From contig NZ_JAAKEL010000012.1 of assembly GCF_011039205.1 (NCBI RefSeq), positions 1 to 64,000 on the forward strand: a DNA stretch of 64,000 nucleotides. Direction: 5' to 3'. This document shows, one piece after another, positions 17,691 to 24,797 of this stretch. The notes below the pieces were generated by a model, which ran no database searches, was not told the origin of the DNA, and worked only from the letters and a program-made list of their open reading frames with translations. The position numbers and the translations under genes are program-made. This DNA comes from Dysgonomonas sp. ZJ279. Its GTDB lineage: Bacteria > Bacteroidota > Bacteroidia > Bacteroidales > Dysgonomonadaceae. The number at the start of each line of letters is the position of its first letter. Within the stretch, counting starts at the first letter, position 1.

Positions 17691-18579
17691 TTATAAATTA
17701 ATATTTTCGGTGCTTCTGCAAAATCTACCCGCAACAACGCATGGTCAAAAACGGGAATATCCGTACACTCCACGGCTATGTCCGGCATACATTTTGACAC
17801 AAGAAAATCCTAAAGCTGAAATAGGCTTAAGAAATATCCAGTCATGTATAGCCTGTGGTCATTGTGTTGCCGTATGTCCTACCGATTCGGTTATTCACTC
17901 CGAATTTCCTCAACAAAAAGTACATACACTTAATAGGGATATTCTACCTACGCCGGAGCAAGTAATGGAGTTGTGTAGAGCCAGAAGATCTAACAGAGCA
18001 TTCTTATCATCGGCTGTTCCGGAAGAATATCTCCGCCAAATTGTAAATGCTGCACATCTGGCACCTACAGCCAGCAATGGACAGGAGGTGAGTTTTACCC
18101 TTGTTACAAACCCCGATTTACTAAAACAGATATCAGATATTACAATAGAGACATTTGAAACCACTGTGAAAAAAATATCAAATCCTCTGATAAAGCCTTT
18201 TTTGAATCTGATATCACCTGGTGCGAAGGATGCTATCCCGAAATTAAGTGCTGTTATTGCAAAACAAAGAAGCGGTACTGATGCTATATTACGGGACGCA
18301 AAAGCTGTTTTATTCATACATACACCAACCTCCAGTAACTTTGGAAGGCAAGATGCAAATCTCGCATATCAGAATGCTTCTCTTATGGCTGAAAGTTTAG
18401 GAGTATCTCAGTTTTATACGGGATATGTATGTATTGCTGTTGATTTGAATAAGAAAAAGAAATTGTCCAAACTATTAAATATTGAAGGTGTCATACATGC
18501 AGGAATGGCTTTGTCGATGCCGGCTTTTAAATTCCCTAAATATATAGACCGTAAAGACCTAAACCTTACAGTATTTTAA
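17677..18579 (+). CDS. Ferredoxin-domain nitroreductase (5' end doubtful)
   Basis: About 300 residues. A 4Fe-4S motif SCIACGHCVAVCP (Cys 57, 60, 63, 67) precedes a flavin nitroreductase domain starting CRARRSNRAFLSSAVPEEYL and continuing NAAHLAPTASNGQEVSFTLV. Such fusions normally carry two 4Fe-4S motifs at the N-terminus. Here the first is reduced to a lone Cys-Pro (RLCPAY), and the first 30 residues come from the tRNA-like remnant, so the gene is probably truncated and fused at its 5' end. It would be a cytoplasmic FMN oxidoreductase; substrate unknown. WYL regulator 22 bases downstream, same strand. Confidence 0.75.
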   Translation: MSFPTYKLIFSVLLQNLPATTHGQKREYPYTPRLCPAYILTQENPKAEIGLRNIQSCIACGHCVAVCPTDSVIHSEFPQQKVHTLNRDILPTPEQVMELCRARRSNRAFLSSAVPEEYLRQIVNAAHLAPTASNGQEVSFTLVTNPDLLKQISDITIETFETTVKKISNPLIKPFLNLISPGAKDAIPKLSAVIAKQRSGTDAILRDAKAVLFIHTPTSSNFGRQDANLAYQNASLMAESLGVSQFYTGYVCIAVDLNKKKKLSKLLNIEGVIHAGMALSMPAFKFPKYIDRKDLNLTVF

Positions 18580-18601
18580 AACATCCCAATCGAAGCAAAC
18601 T

Positions 18602-19621
18602 ATGCCGGTAAACCGTAACGCTCTCATCCGCTATAAGACGATAGATACATGTTTGAGAAATAAGTACAGACAATGGACACTTGAAGATCTGATAGATGCC
18701 TGTTCTGATGCCTTATATGAATATGAAGGTATAGATAAAGGTATCAGCAAACGTACTGTACAGATGGATATCCAAATGATGCGCAGTGAAAAACTAGGTT
18801 ACAATGCACCCATTGTAGTTTATGACAATAAATACTATAAGTACGAAGATGAAGATTATAGCATAACAGCCACTCCACTGAGTGAAGGTGATTTGAAAGT
18901 AATGTCGGAGGCAGTTGAAGTACTCCGTCAATTCAAAGGCTTTTCTTATTTCTCAGAGATGGGCGATATTGTGAGCCGGCTGGAAGACCATGTAACTTCC
19001 GCCAGGCAAAAGACAATTCCTGTAATTGATTTTGAGAAGAATGAGAGTTTAAAAGGACTTAGCTATCTTGATACCATTTATAATGCTATTGTAAATAAAC
19101 AGACACTGGAAATGAAATACCGATCCTTCAAGGCTCGTTCAGCATCCACTTTTATATTTTACCCATATTTGCTCAAAGAATATCGTAACCGATGGTTTGT
19201 TTTCGGAGTAAAACGAGGGACTCCGATGTTAATGAATCTGGCATTGGATCGCATTCACAGTCTTGAGATAGCGGAAAAAGAACCCTATAGGGAAAATAAG
19301 TTATTCGATCCTCAAACGTTTTTTGAAGATGTAATAGGAGTTACCAAGGCATTAAATCAAAAAGGGGAGATTGTTCGTTTTCTGGTAGATAAGCAGAATG
19401 CACCTTATGTGCTTACAAAGCCTTTTCATAAGAGCCAGCAATTGATAGAGACACAAGATGACGGGTCGATGTTATTTGAAATAGAAGTTGTGATCAATCA
19501 GGAGCTGCAACGTGAGCTTTTTGGTTTTGTAGATACGATCAGAGTGCTGTCTCCCCAATCTTTGGTAGAATTTATGATGCGAAAGTTTAGATTGGCGAGA
19601 GAAAGGTATAATAATGACTGA
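18602..19621 (+). CDS. WYL-domain transcriptional regulator
   Basis: A 339-residue regulator. An N-terminal helix-turn-helix region (about 1-75, ALIRYKTIDTCLRNKYRQWT, SKRTVQMDIQMMRS) is followed by the WYL domain (about 150-225, TLEMKYRSFKARSAST, YPYLLKEYRNRWFVFGVKRG) and the WCX extension to the C-terminus. WYL proteins sense nucleic acid or nucleotide ligands and often control defence, DNA-damage or RNA-repair loci (family knowledge). It is the nearest intact regulator to the RNA-repair/ADP-ribose block and converges on it, with only a Fic fragment between, so it may regulate that block; this is inference from position. Confidence 0.85.
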   Translation: MPVNRNALIRYKTIDTCLRNKYRQWTLEDLIDACSDALYEYEGIDKGISKRTVQMDIQMMRSEKLGYNAPIVVYDNKYYKYEDEDYSITATPLSEGDLKVMSEAVEVLRQFKGFSYFSEMGDIVSRLEDHVTSARQKTIPVIDFEKNESLKGLSYLDTIYNAIVNKQTLEMKYRSFKARSASTFIFYPYLLKEYRNRWFVFGVKRGTPMLMNLALDRIHSLEIAEKEPYRENKLFDPQTFFEDVIGVTKALNQKGEIVRFLVDKQNAPYVLTKPFHKSQQLIETQDDGSMLFEIEVVINQELQRELFGFVDTIRVLSPQSLVEFMMRKFRLARERYNND

Positions 19622-19688
19622 ATTCAGTAACGACTTTCTGCCCACTCCAACCTTGTTACCAATGTTGGGAATAGATTAAACATGATCC

Positions 19689-19862
19689 TCAATCTATACT
19701 ATCCATCTTATCAAACAGATAATACGTCTTCCTTCCATCCCCATACTTTTTCAATATGCCTGTCTCAGTAGCCAGCCTCAAGTCCCTGCTAGCGGTAGCA
19801 GTTGAAATATCCCTATTATACTCCATATAAACCTTCCGGGTAAACCCACTACCCTTGATTAT
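19689..19862 (-). pseudogene. Fic-family protein, C-terminal winged-helix fragment
   Basis: The minus strand reads VYMEYNRDISTATASRDLRL, then ATETGILKKYGDGRKTYYLF and DKMDSID before a stop at 19689. STATASRDL followed by GxGR-type wing residues is the C-terminal winged helix found in Bacteroidetes Fic (AMPylase-type, DUF4172) proteins. The Fic HxFx(D/E)GNGR core is absent, so only the tail survives. Confidence 0.55.
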
Positions 19863-20073
19863 CCATAATTTCCCCCCAATTATAAAACCTGAACCCTGTA
19901 GTTTTTCATTTACACAATGTTTTGGATAGTCCCTATCATAATTTAAGATTCTAGCAAGAACATAATTACCCCTCTTACTGTGAGGTAATTGTATGATGTA
20001 ACCGAAAAGTTATTAAATCAATCAAAGTCCTCTTGAAAAGCTGTAATATCCTCCTGTTTCTTAGTGTGAATAT

Positions 20074-20100
20074 ATACTGCAAAATATAATTTTGCAGTAT
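20074..20100. repeat. Perfect 12-base inverted repeat after the macro-domain gene
   Basis: ATACTGCAAAAT (20074-20085) and ATTTTGCAGTAT (20089-20100) with a three-base loop. It lies 16 bases downstream of the last gene of the ADP-ribose unit. There is only a weak T-run on either side, so it may be a terminator stem, an RNA 3'-end stabiliser or an operator. Confidence 0.55.
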
Positions 20101-20115
20101 AACCAGTAATGGTTA

Positions 20116-20425
20116 TTATGCATTTAAAATGTCATTATACAGGTTGTAATTATCATCATCAAAACAAACAAAAATAACCTCCTCTATATTCATATCTTCA
20201 TTATTTATTACTTGTCTTACTGTATTGACAGCTATCTGTGCAGCCATATATTTCGGGAAACGATAAACTCCAGTACTGATATTCGGAAAAGCAATTGATT
20301 TGATACCAAGAGAATCTGCAATCTCTAACGATTTCCTATAACAGTAATGACGAGTTTGCTGCATTTACAATGGCATCAGCTGTTATTGCTGTTATATCTC
20401 CTTTGACTAATGTTATTGTTTTCAT
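20116..20425 (-). pseudogene. Macro-domain (ADP-ribose binding) gene with internal deletion
   Basis: The frame from ATG 20425 reads MKTITLVKGDITAITADAIV NAANSSLL split as here, and stops within two codons. The frame that continues reads CYRKSLEIADSLGI and SIAFPNISTGVYRFPKYMAA to the stop at 20116. These are the two ends of one macro domain. The middle (the GGGGVDGAIH ligand-binding loop to the LLASC helix, about 70 residues in intact members) is missing and the join is out of frame. The start overlaps the upstream stop by 4 bases (ATGA), so it was part of the operon. Intact relatives hydrolyse or bind ADP-ribose derivatives such as the 1''-phosphate left after Tpt1 action. Confidence 0.8.
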
Positions 20426-20835
20426 TTCTTCAAATATTTTAATACACAAAGACTTGCTTGATCGTTATTATCTATATTGAACTTTTCGCCGGTAAATACT
20501 GTAATAACTTCAATAGAATTTATGATCTGCGAATTAAACTCCGCTAAATTTTCGGCCAGAACCCAAAGTTCGTTATGAATAAAGCCTCCGACATTATGCA
20601 CCTCGTATTTTTGTAGATAATCGGTTACCAATTCAAACTTTGTGACAATGCCACAATAACTAGAAAATTCATCTCCTGTATTCCACTTTTGTGCTATCTG
20701 TTCCGCATACTCCTGATTAAGTACGGGATAAAATATTGGCTGCCATCCCAAACGTGGTGGAAAGCTTTTGAAATTTGAGTCGATAATCAGTTGTAATTCT
20801 TTCAGACCTATTGGCCTGTATAATGTTGTTTTCAT
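20422..20835 (-). CDS. Small ADP-ribosylation/crystallin J1-like protein
   Basis: A 137-residue cytoplasmic protein matching short proteins annotated in databases as ADP-ribosylation/crystallin J1 (recalled annotation). Landmarks are TTLYRPIGLKELQLI, FPPRLGWQPIFYPVLNQEYA, YCGIVTKFELVTDYLQKYEV and VGGFIHNELWVLAENLAEFN. It lacks the metal-binding motifs of true DraG-type ADP-ribosylhydrolases, so the name does not establish a reaction. It lies 15 bases after the DUF4291 gene and overlaps the macro gene by 4 bases, which ties it to ADP-ribose chemistry by context. Confidence 0.65.
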   Translation of the reverse strand: MKTTLYRPIGLKELQLIIDSNFKSFPPRLGWQPIFYPVLNQEYAEQIAQKWNTGDEFSSYCGIVTKFELVTDYLQKYEVHNVGGFIHNELWVLAENLAEFNSQIINSIEVITVFTGEKFNIDNNDQASLCVLKYLKK

Positions 20836-20850
20836 CTTTTTCTATTCATA

Positions 20851-21441
20851 TCAATCAACTCCTAAGCGTTTCATTATATTTTCCGAAACAGGGTATATTT
20901 TTTCTATGGGAAGATGCTTTTTTGCTTTTTCATATTCCCCTTCTTTTCGTAGATTATATATTTTACGAACAAGCGGAGTATAATCTTGTATGTCAACAAT
21001 CCATTCATTATTATATGCTTCGATCAGATGACGGCTTATGCCGACCTGTATTGAACGACAATCTAGTTTGTTTCCTCTCAAATTTCGTTCGGGATCCCAT
21101 TGAACATTTACAGTAGCGTTTTGAATCATTTCTTTACAGGTATCGCCACTATTATAAACATTTTCATGTGGATGGGTTAATACAGCTTGTGACAATACAT
21201 ACTCCCATGATATTCGCTTAATTCTAATAGCCAGTATATACTCTTGTCCCGACTTTTGCCCATATCCACAGCGTTCCATCATCCAAAGAAATGAAGGTTT
21301 TATCCATGTCATGCGATTGAAAGAGAAAGGCTCGGAAAATCGTTTATTCTTGATTGCTTTTTCTGCTATTTGTTTGTTATAAGCCTGATACACCACGATT
21401 GTGTCTCTATCGTAGTCGGCTCGTATCTCATATTGTTTCAT
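20851..21441 (-). CDS. DUF4291 family protein
   Basis: A 196-residue soluble protein with DUF4291 features: an EIRADYDRDTIVVYQAY start, FNRMTWIKPSFLWMMERCGY and VLAIRI-like EYILAIRIKRISW, then VQWDPERNLRGNKLDCRSIQ and IQVGISRHLIEAYN. The biochemical role is not established; conserved Arg, Trp and Tyr clusters suggest nucleotide binding (inference). Its start overlaps the NADAR stop by 4 bases, so the two are translationally coupled. Together with NADAR and macro neighbours, this suggests a role in nucleotide or nucleic-acid ADP-ribosylation. Confidence 0.8.
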   Translation of the reverse strand: MKQYEIRADYDRDTIVVYQAYNKQIAEKAIKNKRFSEPFSFNRMTWIKPSFLWMMERCGYGQKSGQEYILAIRIKRISWEYVLSQAVLTHPHENVYNSGDTCKEMIQNATVNVQWDPERNLRGNKLDCRSIQVGISRHLIEAYNNEWIVDIQDYTPLVRKIYNLRKEGEYEKAKKHLPIEKIYPVSENIMKRLGVD

Positions 21442-21995
21442 TGTTGTAATCTATCTCTAACTTCTATTAAAGCAAATCCCAAAAGATTTGCACCTTTCCA
21501 CAACCTTGGATTTTCTGCATGTTCATCATCCTGTGCCAATCCAATTCCCCAGATATTATCGACCGGACTGGCTTCTACCAATACACGATCTTTTGTGTTC
21601 AGGAGAAATTCTTTTAAATCGGGATGTTGTGAAAATTTATAATAGTTTCCCTCACAAACGATATTGAAACAATTCTCATTCCAGATTTTCGGGTTGAAAT
21701 TTCTGACTTTTCTACCTAGCTTTTTAGCTTCAGCCGGAGATTTGGCTGCAAGAATTTTTTCTACTATTTCTGTATCTCCAAACAATTCGGCTTTTCGAGC
21801 CATCATCCAGTGTTCGGCAGTCGCATACCTTATTCCATCGACTTCAAATGCGCTTTGCCACCACTGGCTGAAGCACGATTTTGTTACAGAGCCATCCTTT
21901 GAAGGTGCATGTCTCCAAAAGAAAAGGTACTTAACTCTTTCTTTTTTTTCTACTTTATTCAATAACCACTGTAGATTATATGTGTTATTTTTCAT
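21438..21995 (-). CDS. NADAR-family protein (YbiA/DUF1768-like)
   Basis: A 185-residue NADAR protein: KYLFFWRHAPSKDG, SCFSQWWQSAFEVDGIRYAT, AEHWMMARKAELFGD, GRKVRNFNPKIWNENCFNIV and VEASPVDNIWGIGLA are the family blocks (usual length about 160-190). Some NADAR proteins remove ADP-ribose from guanosine bases in nucleic acid, and others (YbiA/RibX) cleave riboflavin intermediates; both are N-glycosidase-type reactions. Here the macro and KptA neighbours favour the ADP-ribose role (inference). It lies 12 bases after the NrtR-like regulator gene and is coupled to DUF4291 downstream. Confidence 0.85.
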   Translation of the reverse strand: MKNNTYNLQWLLNKVEKKERVKYLFFWRHAPSKDGSVTKSCFSQWWQSAFEVDGIRYATAEHWMMARKAELFGDTEIVEKILAAKSPAEAKKLGRKVRNFNPKIWNENCFNIVCEGNYYKFSQHPDLKEFLLNTKDRVLVEASPVDNIWGIGLAQDDEHAENPRLWKGANLLGFALIEVRDRLQQ

Positions 21996-22007
21996 AATTG
22001 TATCTTC

Positions 22008-22709
22008 TTATAATTCAAAATAAAATCCATTCTTTGTTAGTTCTTCGTATCTCTCTTTATCAAAACTATATAGCTTTGGGGCTCTATTCCGTGCCCCACG
22101 TTGCTGCTCCTTTAGATCAATTAATAAGTTATAGCCTAAAATCTTCTTTCGGAAATTGCGGTTGTCCAGTTCTGTTTGTAATACTGTTTCATATAAACAA
22201 TGAAGATCGGGCATGGTAAACTTCTCAGGAAGAAGTTCAAAACCTATAGGCTGATATTTGATCTTTCCTTTTAATCTTTCTTTTGCCATATCTAATATCT
22301 TTGCATGATCGAAAGCTAACTCCGGAACATCAGAAATCGCAAACCATTTTACACAGGTAGTATCCGTTCCTGCTTGTGCACTATAATCAGACAATTTGAC
22401 CAATGCATAATAAGCTATACTAATTACCCTATAACGAGGATCTCTTTCAACAGCAGAAAATGTATACAACTGTTCCATATAAATATTTTCAAGTCCGGTT
22501 TCCTGTACAAGTTTACGTTTGGCACAAGTTTCAGAATCTTCATCCATATCAATAAAACCTCCGGGTAAAGCCCATTTACCTAAATAAGGCTCAATACCTC
22601 TCTCAATTAATAATACTTTTAATTCTCCTTTATCGAAACCGAATATAACACAGTCTGTCGTTACTGCCGGACGAGGATATTCATATACATATTTCCCTTG
22701 TTGTTCCAT
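22008..22709 (-). CDS. NrtR-like Nudix-fold transcriptional regulator with degenerate Nudix box
   Basis: A 233-residue protein with an N-terminal Nudix fold (about 12-150) and a C-terminal winged helix (about 155-230, PEKFTMPDLHCLYETVLQTE, LDNRNFRKKILGYNLL), the NrtR/AraR architecture. The Nudix box starts GFIDMDE (51-57), but the catalytic REUxEE part reads RKLVQE (65-70): Glu66 is Lys and Glu69 is Gln. That should abolish hydrolysis and leave an ADP-ribose-type or sugar sensor (known for NrtR and Bacteroides AraR). It heads the ADP-ribose unit. TACGCAAAC inverted repeats lie directly upstream, fitting autoregulation. Probable ligand here ADP-ribose or a derivative; inference. Confidence 0.85.
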   Translation of the reverse strand: MEQQGKYVYEYPRPAVTTDCVIFGFDKGELKVLLIERGIEPYLGKWALPGGFIDMDEDSETCAKRKLVQETGLENIYMEQLYTFSAVERDPRYRVISIAYYALVKLSDYSAQAGTDTTCVKWFAISDVPELAFDHAKILDMAKERLKGKIKYQPIGFELLPEKFTMPDLHCLYETVLQTELDNRNFRKKILGYNLLIDLKEQQRGARNRAPKLYSFDKERYEELTKNGFYFEL

Positions 22710-22729
22710 CTTTATATTTATGTATTATT

Positions 22730-22780
22730 TACGCAAACAAAGAAAAGGGAATATTTTCAGAACAAAAAACAGTTTGCGTA
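22730..22780. promoter_or_regulatory. Inverted repeat operator candidate upstream of the NrtR-like gene
   Basis: TACGCAAAC (22730-22738) and its exact reverse complement GTTTGCGTA (22772-22780) lie 33 bases apart within the 128 bases between the NrtR-like start and the HD-Pnk stop. They are the only GC-containing conserved words in an AT-rich spacer, and are suited to a dimeric winged-helix regulator. Confidence 0.5.
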
Positions 22781-22802
22781 TTTTTTACAATAAAAGATGA
22801 GA

Positions 22803-22832
22803 AATAAAAAGCACGCTAAAAAAAGTGTGCTT
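22803..22832 (-). terminator. Terminator of the RNA-repair operon
   Basis: Six bases beyond the HD-Pnk stop, AAGCACAC and GCGTGCTT (22832-22825 and 22816-22809, one G-T pair) form an 8-pair stem with a T-rich loop followed by TTTATTTC. It separates the RNA-repair operon from the NrtR-headed unit. Confidence 0.75.
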
Positions 22833-22837
22833 AATTT

Positions 22838-23950
22838 TTACTTGTCAACTATATACTTTACTTCATGAGCCTCCGTCAATTGCGGTATCTCCAATTTAGC
22901 AAGCATTTTATCGAGAACCGCTTCTGGTAGGGGATAATCTCTGTTTTTATTCTGATTCAACCATACACTATACGGTTTTTCTACATAAACAATTTTCACT
23001 TTAGCACCATAAGAAACAAACAAATCAATCAACTGCGAACGCATCTGCTGAGTAATATTGGTTGCATTCCAAACAAAGTTCTGCCCTTTTCTTAAATAAG
23101 TACGGGCTTCTTCTTTTGCTGTTTGCACCACCCATCCGTTTCCCGATTTATCAGTCGGACTTATCTTATGCTTACGACGAATAGCATCCAGACTAACAAC
23201 AGGAGTCTCTTTACCTAAAGTTTGTATATAATGATCTTTACCCATACCCGGCAATCCGGACAGCATGGTAACCTCACATTTGAAATTATCAAACGGAACA
23301 TAATCAATATAGCTGTCGTCCGTATTGAAATAGTGAAAACGAGCACTAGGACTTGCAAACTCTTTTGATACTCCCCAACAATCTTGTTCTTTACAGAACA
23401 ACTCAAACATATCCAATGAATACAGAAGAGCACCCGGATCATCGCAAATCCGTCCTCGAGCATCTGCTTCTGCCAATAGTTTCAAGTGTTTGGTATTTAA
23501 TCGGCATGCTACTTCAACTATTTTTTTTAGCGGATCAGGTTTTTCCATCAGCCAAAGAGGCAAACCATGAAAGCGGACTAAAGAGCCTATCTGCTCTCGG
23601 ATATAAAACGGTGTCGGTATTTCTCTAAACAATACGCTACGTGCTGTATATTCCCCTCGACGGGCATGCCCGTTTGCAGAGATAATACCATTGCCTTCAT
23701 CTATGGAAGTAGACCGTTTTTCGACATCATGGAATAAAGCACTAGCCCAGAGTATTTCCTGAGACTGTTTGTCCAGTTTCTGATATTCATCCGATTTTAA
23801 TAGTTGCTCTATAACCATCTGCGTATGTATAGCTACATTTCCTTCCACATGATGTATACGATGCTGTTCTACGTATTTCATATCAGTTACCCACGAAAAT
23901 TGTTTTTCGAGAGCATTCCATTCTTTATTTTGTGTTAGTTGCCAAATCAT
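22838..23950 (-). CDS. HD-Pnk: HD phosphoesterase fused to polynucleotide kinase
   Basis: A 370-residue two-domain RNA end-healing enzyme. The N-terminal HD domain (about 30-190) has His33/34, HD motif FHDVEK (His74-Asp75) and HARRGEYTAR; the C-terminal P-loop kinase (about 225-370) has Walker A GLPGMGKD (232-239), VVSLDAIRRK with the presumptive kinase general base Asp255, and a lid region rich in Arg. The order matches Runella slithyformis HD-Pnk, in which HD removes 2',3'-cyclic phosphate or phosphates and the kinase phosphorylates 5'-OH ends. Walker A ends in Asp rather than Ser/Thr. The start overlaps the RNA ligase stop by 4 bases, so healing and sealing enzymes are translationally coupled. 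Confidence 0.88.
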   Translation of the reverse strand: MIWQLTQNKEWNALEKQFSWVTDMKYVEQHRIHHVEGNVAIHTQMVIEQLLKSDEYQKLDKQSQEILWASALFHDVEKRSTSIDEGNGIISANGHARRGEYTARSVLFREIPTPFYIREQIGSLVRFHGLPLWLMEKPDPLKKIVEVACRLNTKHLKLLAEADARGRICDDPGALLYSLDMFELFCKEQDCWGVSKEFASPSARFHYFNTDDSYIDYVPFDNFKCEVTMLSGLPGMGKDHYIQTLGKETPVVSLDAIRRKHKISPTDKSGNGWVVQTAKEEARTYLRKGQNFVWNATNITQQMRSQLIDLFVSYGAKVKIVYVEKPYSVWLNQNKNRDYPLPEAVLDKMLAKLEIPQLTEAHEVKYIVDK

Positions 23951-24660
23951 TTCTCTTCCTCCTTTTTATTGCTTGTTTCCCAAACCAGTTTTGCCCGTTT
24001 CCAGTTTCTTGTCCAGTGTTCGTCTGTTTTTACATGACCTTTACGTACATATTTGAAGACATTATGAGCAAAATCGTTCACGGGATATTCTCCAATGTTA
24101 CGACTAACGACTCCTTCTCGTGTACATACTTCATGTGTAGACGGATCAATCGAACCGAAAACACTTGGCTCCTCTGCCCAATTCAATATTTGTTGTTTAA
24201 GCATATTTTCAGACAAATCTTTAACAGGCTCTATTTTTAATTCGGGGACTGTCGGAAAATCAAACATTGCAGCATAGAATTTTACCTCTTCCCACGAGAG
24301 CCACTTGTCTACACATCGCACAGCGAAGATAAAGTAATAATCTTCTATATGTTTATATTCAATGGAGTGGATAGCATATAAGTTTTCTCCGAATAATTCT
24401 ATATCGCCCAAATCGTGCTTTATCAACTCCCAGCGTTCACGAATTTGATTCGTCCACGGCGAGGTCGTAGGTGATGCATGTGATCGGGCAAATACACCGA
24501 ACTGATTGAGGCAGTTATTTTCGCCATCCAGCTTTTCTGTATGTACAAGGGTTTCTATTTTCCGGAAATCTTCCCAGTATGTATGGTTGATGCGGTCGTC
24601 GCTTGTTGTTCCCGGCGAAAAGGGGTAATGATATGTACGACCATATTTTTGTGATAACAT
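23947..24660 (-). CDS. ATP-dependent RNA ligase (Rnl2-like)
   Basis: A 237-residue nucleotidyltransferase that joins 3'-OH and 5'-phosphate RNA ends. The covalent-lysine motif I is TEKLDGENN (Lys43), followed by FARSHASPT (motif Ia-like), LFGENLYAIHS (motif III, about 89-99), REGVVSR (motif IV, about 181-187) and KYVRKGH (motif V, 203-209). It lacks an OB fold and is at the compact end of the RNA ligase family (PF09414-like). Its partner HD-Pnk directly downstream supplies 5'-phosphate and cleaned 3' ends. A 137-base spacer with a structured element separates it from kptA upstream. Confidence 0.88.
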   Translation of the reverse strand: MLSQKYGRTYHYPFSPGTTSDDRINHTYWEDFRKIETLVHTEKLDGENNCLNQFGVFARSHASPTTSPWTNQIRERWELIKHDLGDIELFGENLYAIHSIEYKHIEDYYFIFAVRCVDKWLSWEEVKFYAAMFDFPTVPELKIEPVKDLSENMLKQQILNWAEEPSVFGSIDPSTHEVCTREGVVSRNIGEYPVNDFAHNVFKYVRKGHVKTDEHWTRNWKRAKLVWETSNKKEEEK

Positions 24661-24698
24661 AATTGTAATTGTTTCGTTTATAAAAATATGAATTATAA

Positions 24699-24744
24699 GC
24701 CTTGTAAATTTATATTTACAGGCTGAAGTCGAGATTCAAATCTC
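24699..24744. other. Structured element in the ligase-kptA spacer
   Basis: On the plus strand GCCTTGTAAAT (24699-24709) pairs with ATTTACAGGC (24714-24723) with one bulge. It is followed seven bases later by GAGATT..AATCTC (24731-24744), whose TTCAAAT core resembles a tRNA T-loop. Being the only long gap in an otherwise tightly packed operon, it may be a small structured RNA, an mRNA processing site or a decayed tRNA-like gene. No complete cloverleaf can be drawn. Confidence 0.4.
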
Positions 24745-24797
24745 ATATATACACTGACAATTACATGATTTCTATTTTATTAATATGTTATTCCTTA

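Larger units (their letters stand above)
19622..20115. other. Intergenic region with Fic fragment and two hairpins
   Basis: 494 bases without an intact gene. It holds the Fic C-terminal remnant (19689-19862), a hairpin AATTA..CCTC / GAGG TAATT (19964-19990) and a perfect inverted repeat (20074-20100), listed separately. Confidence 0.6.

Noticed and set aside
20422-20835. True DraG-type ADP-ribosylglycohydrolase
   Set aside because: Too short (137 residues) and lacks the Asp-rich metal-binding motifs; only database-style naming supports the label.
24699-24760. A tRNA gene in the ligase-kptA gap
   Set aside because: The TTCAAAT loop lacks a correct 5-pair T-stem, the other hairpin is not an anticodon arm, and no acceptor stem pairs.
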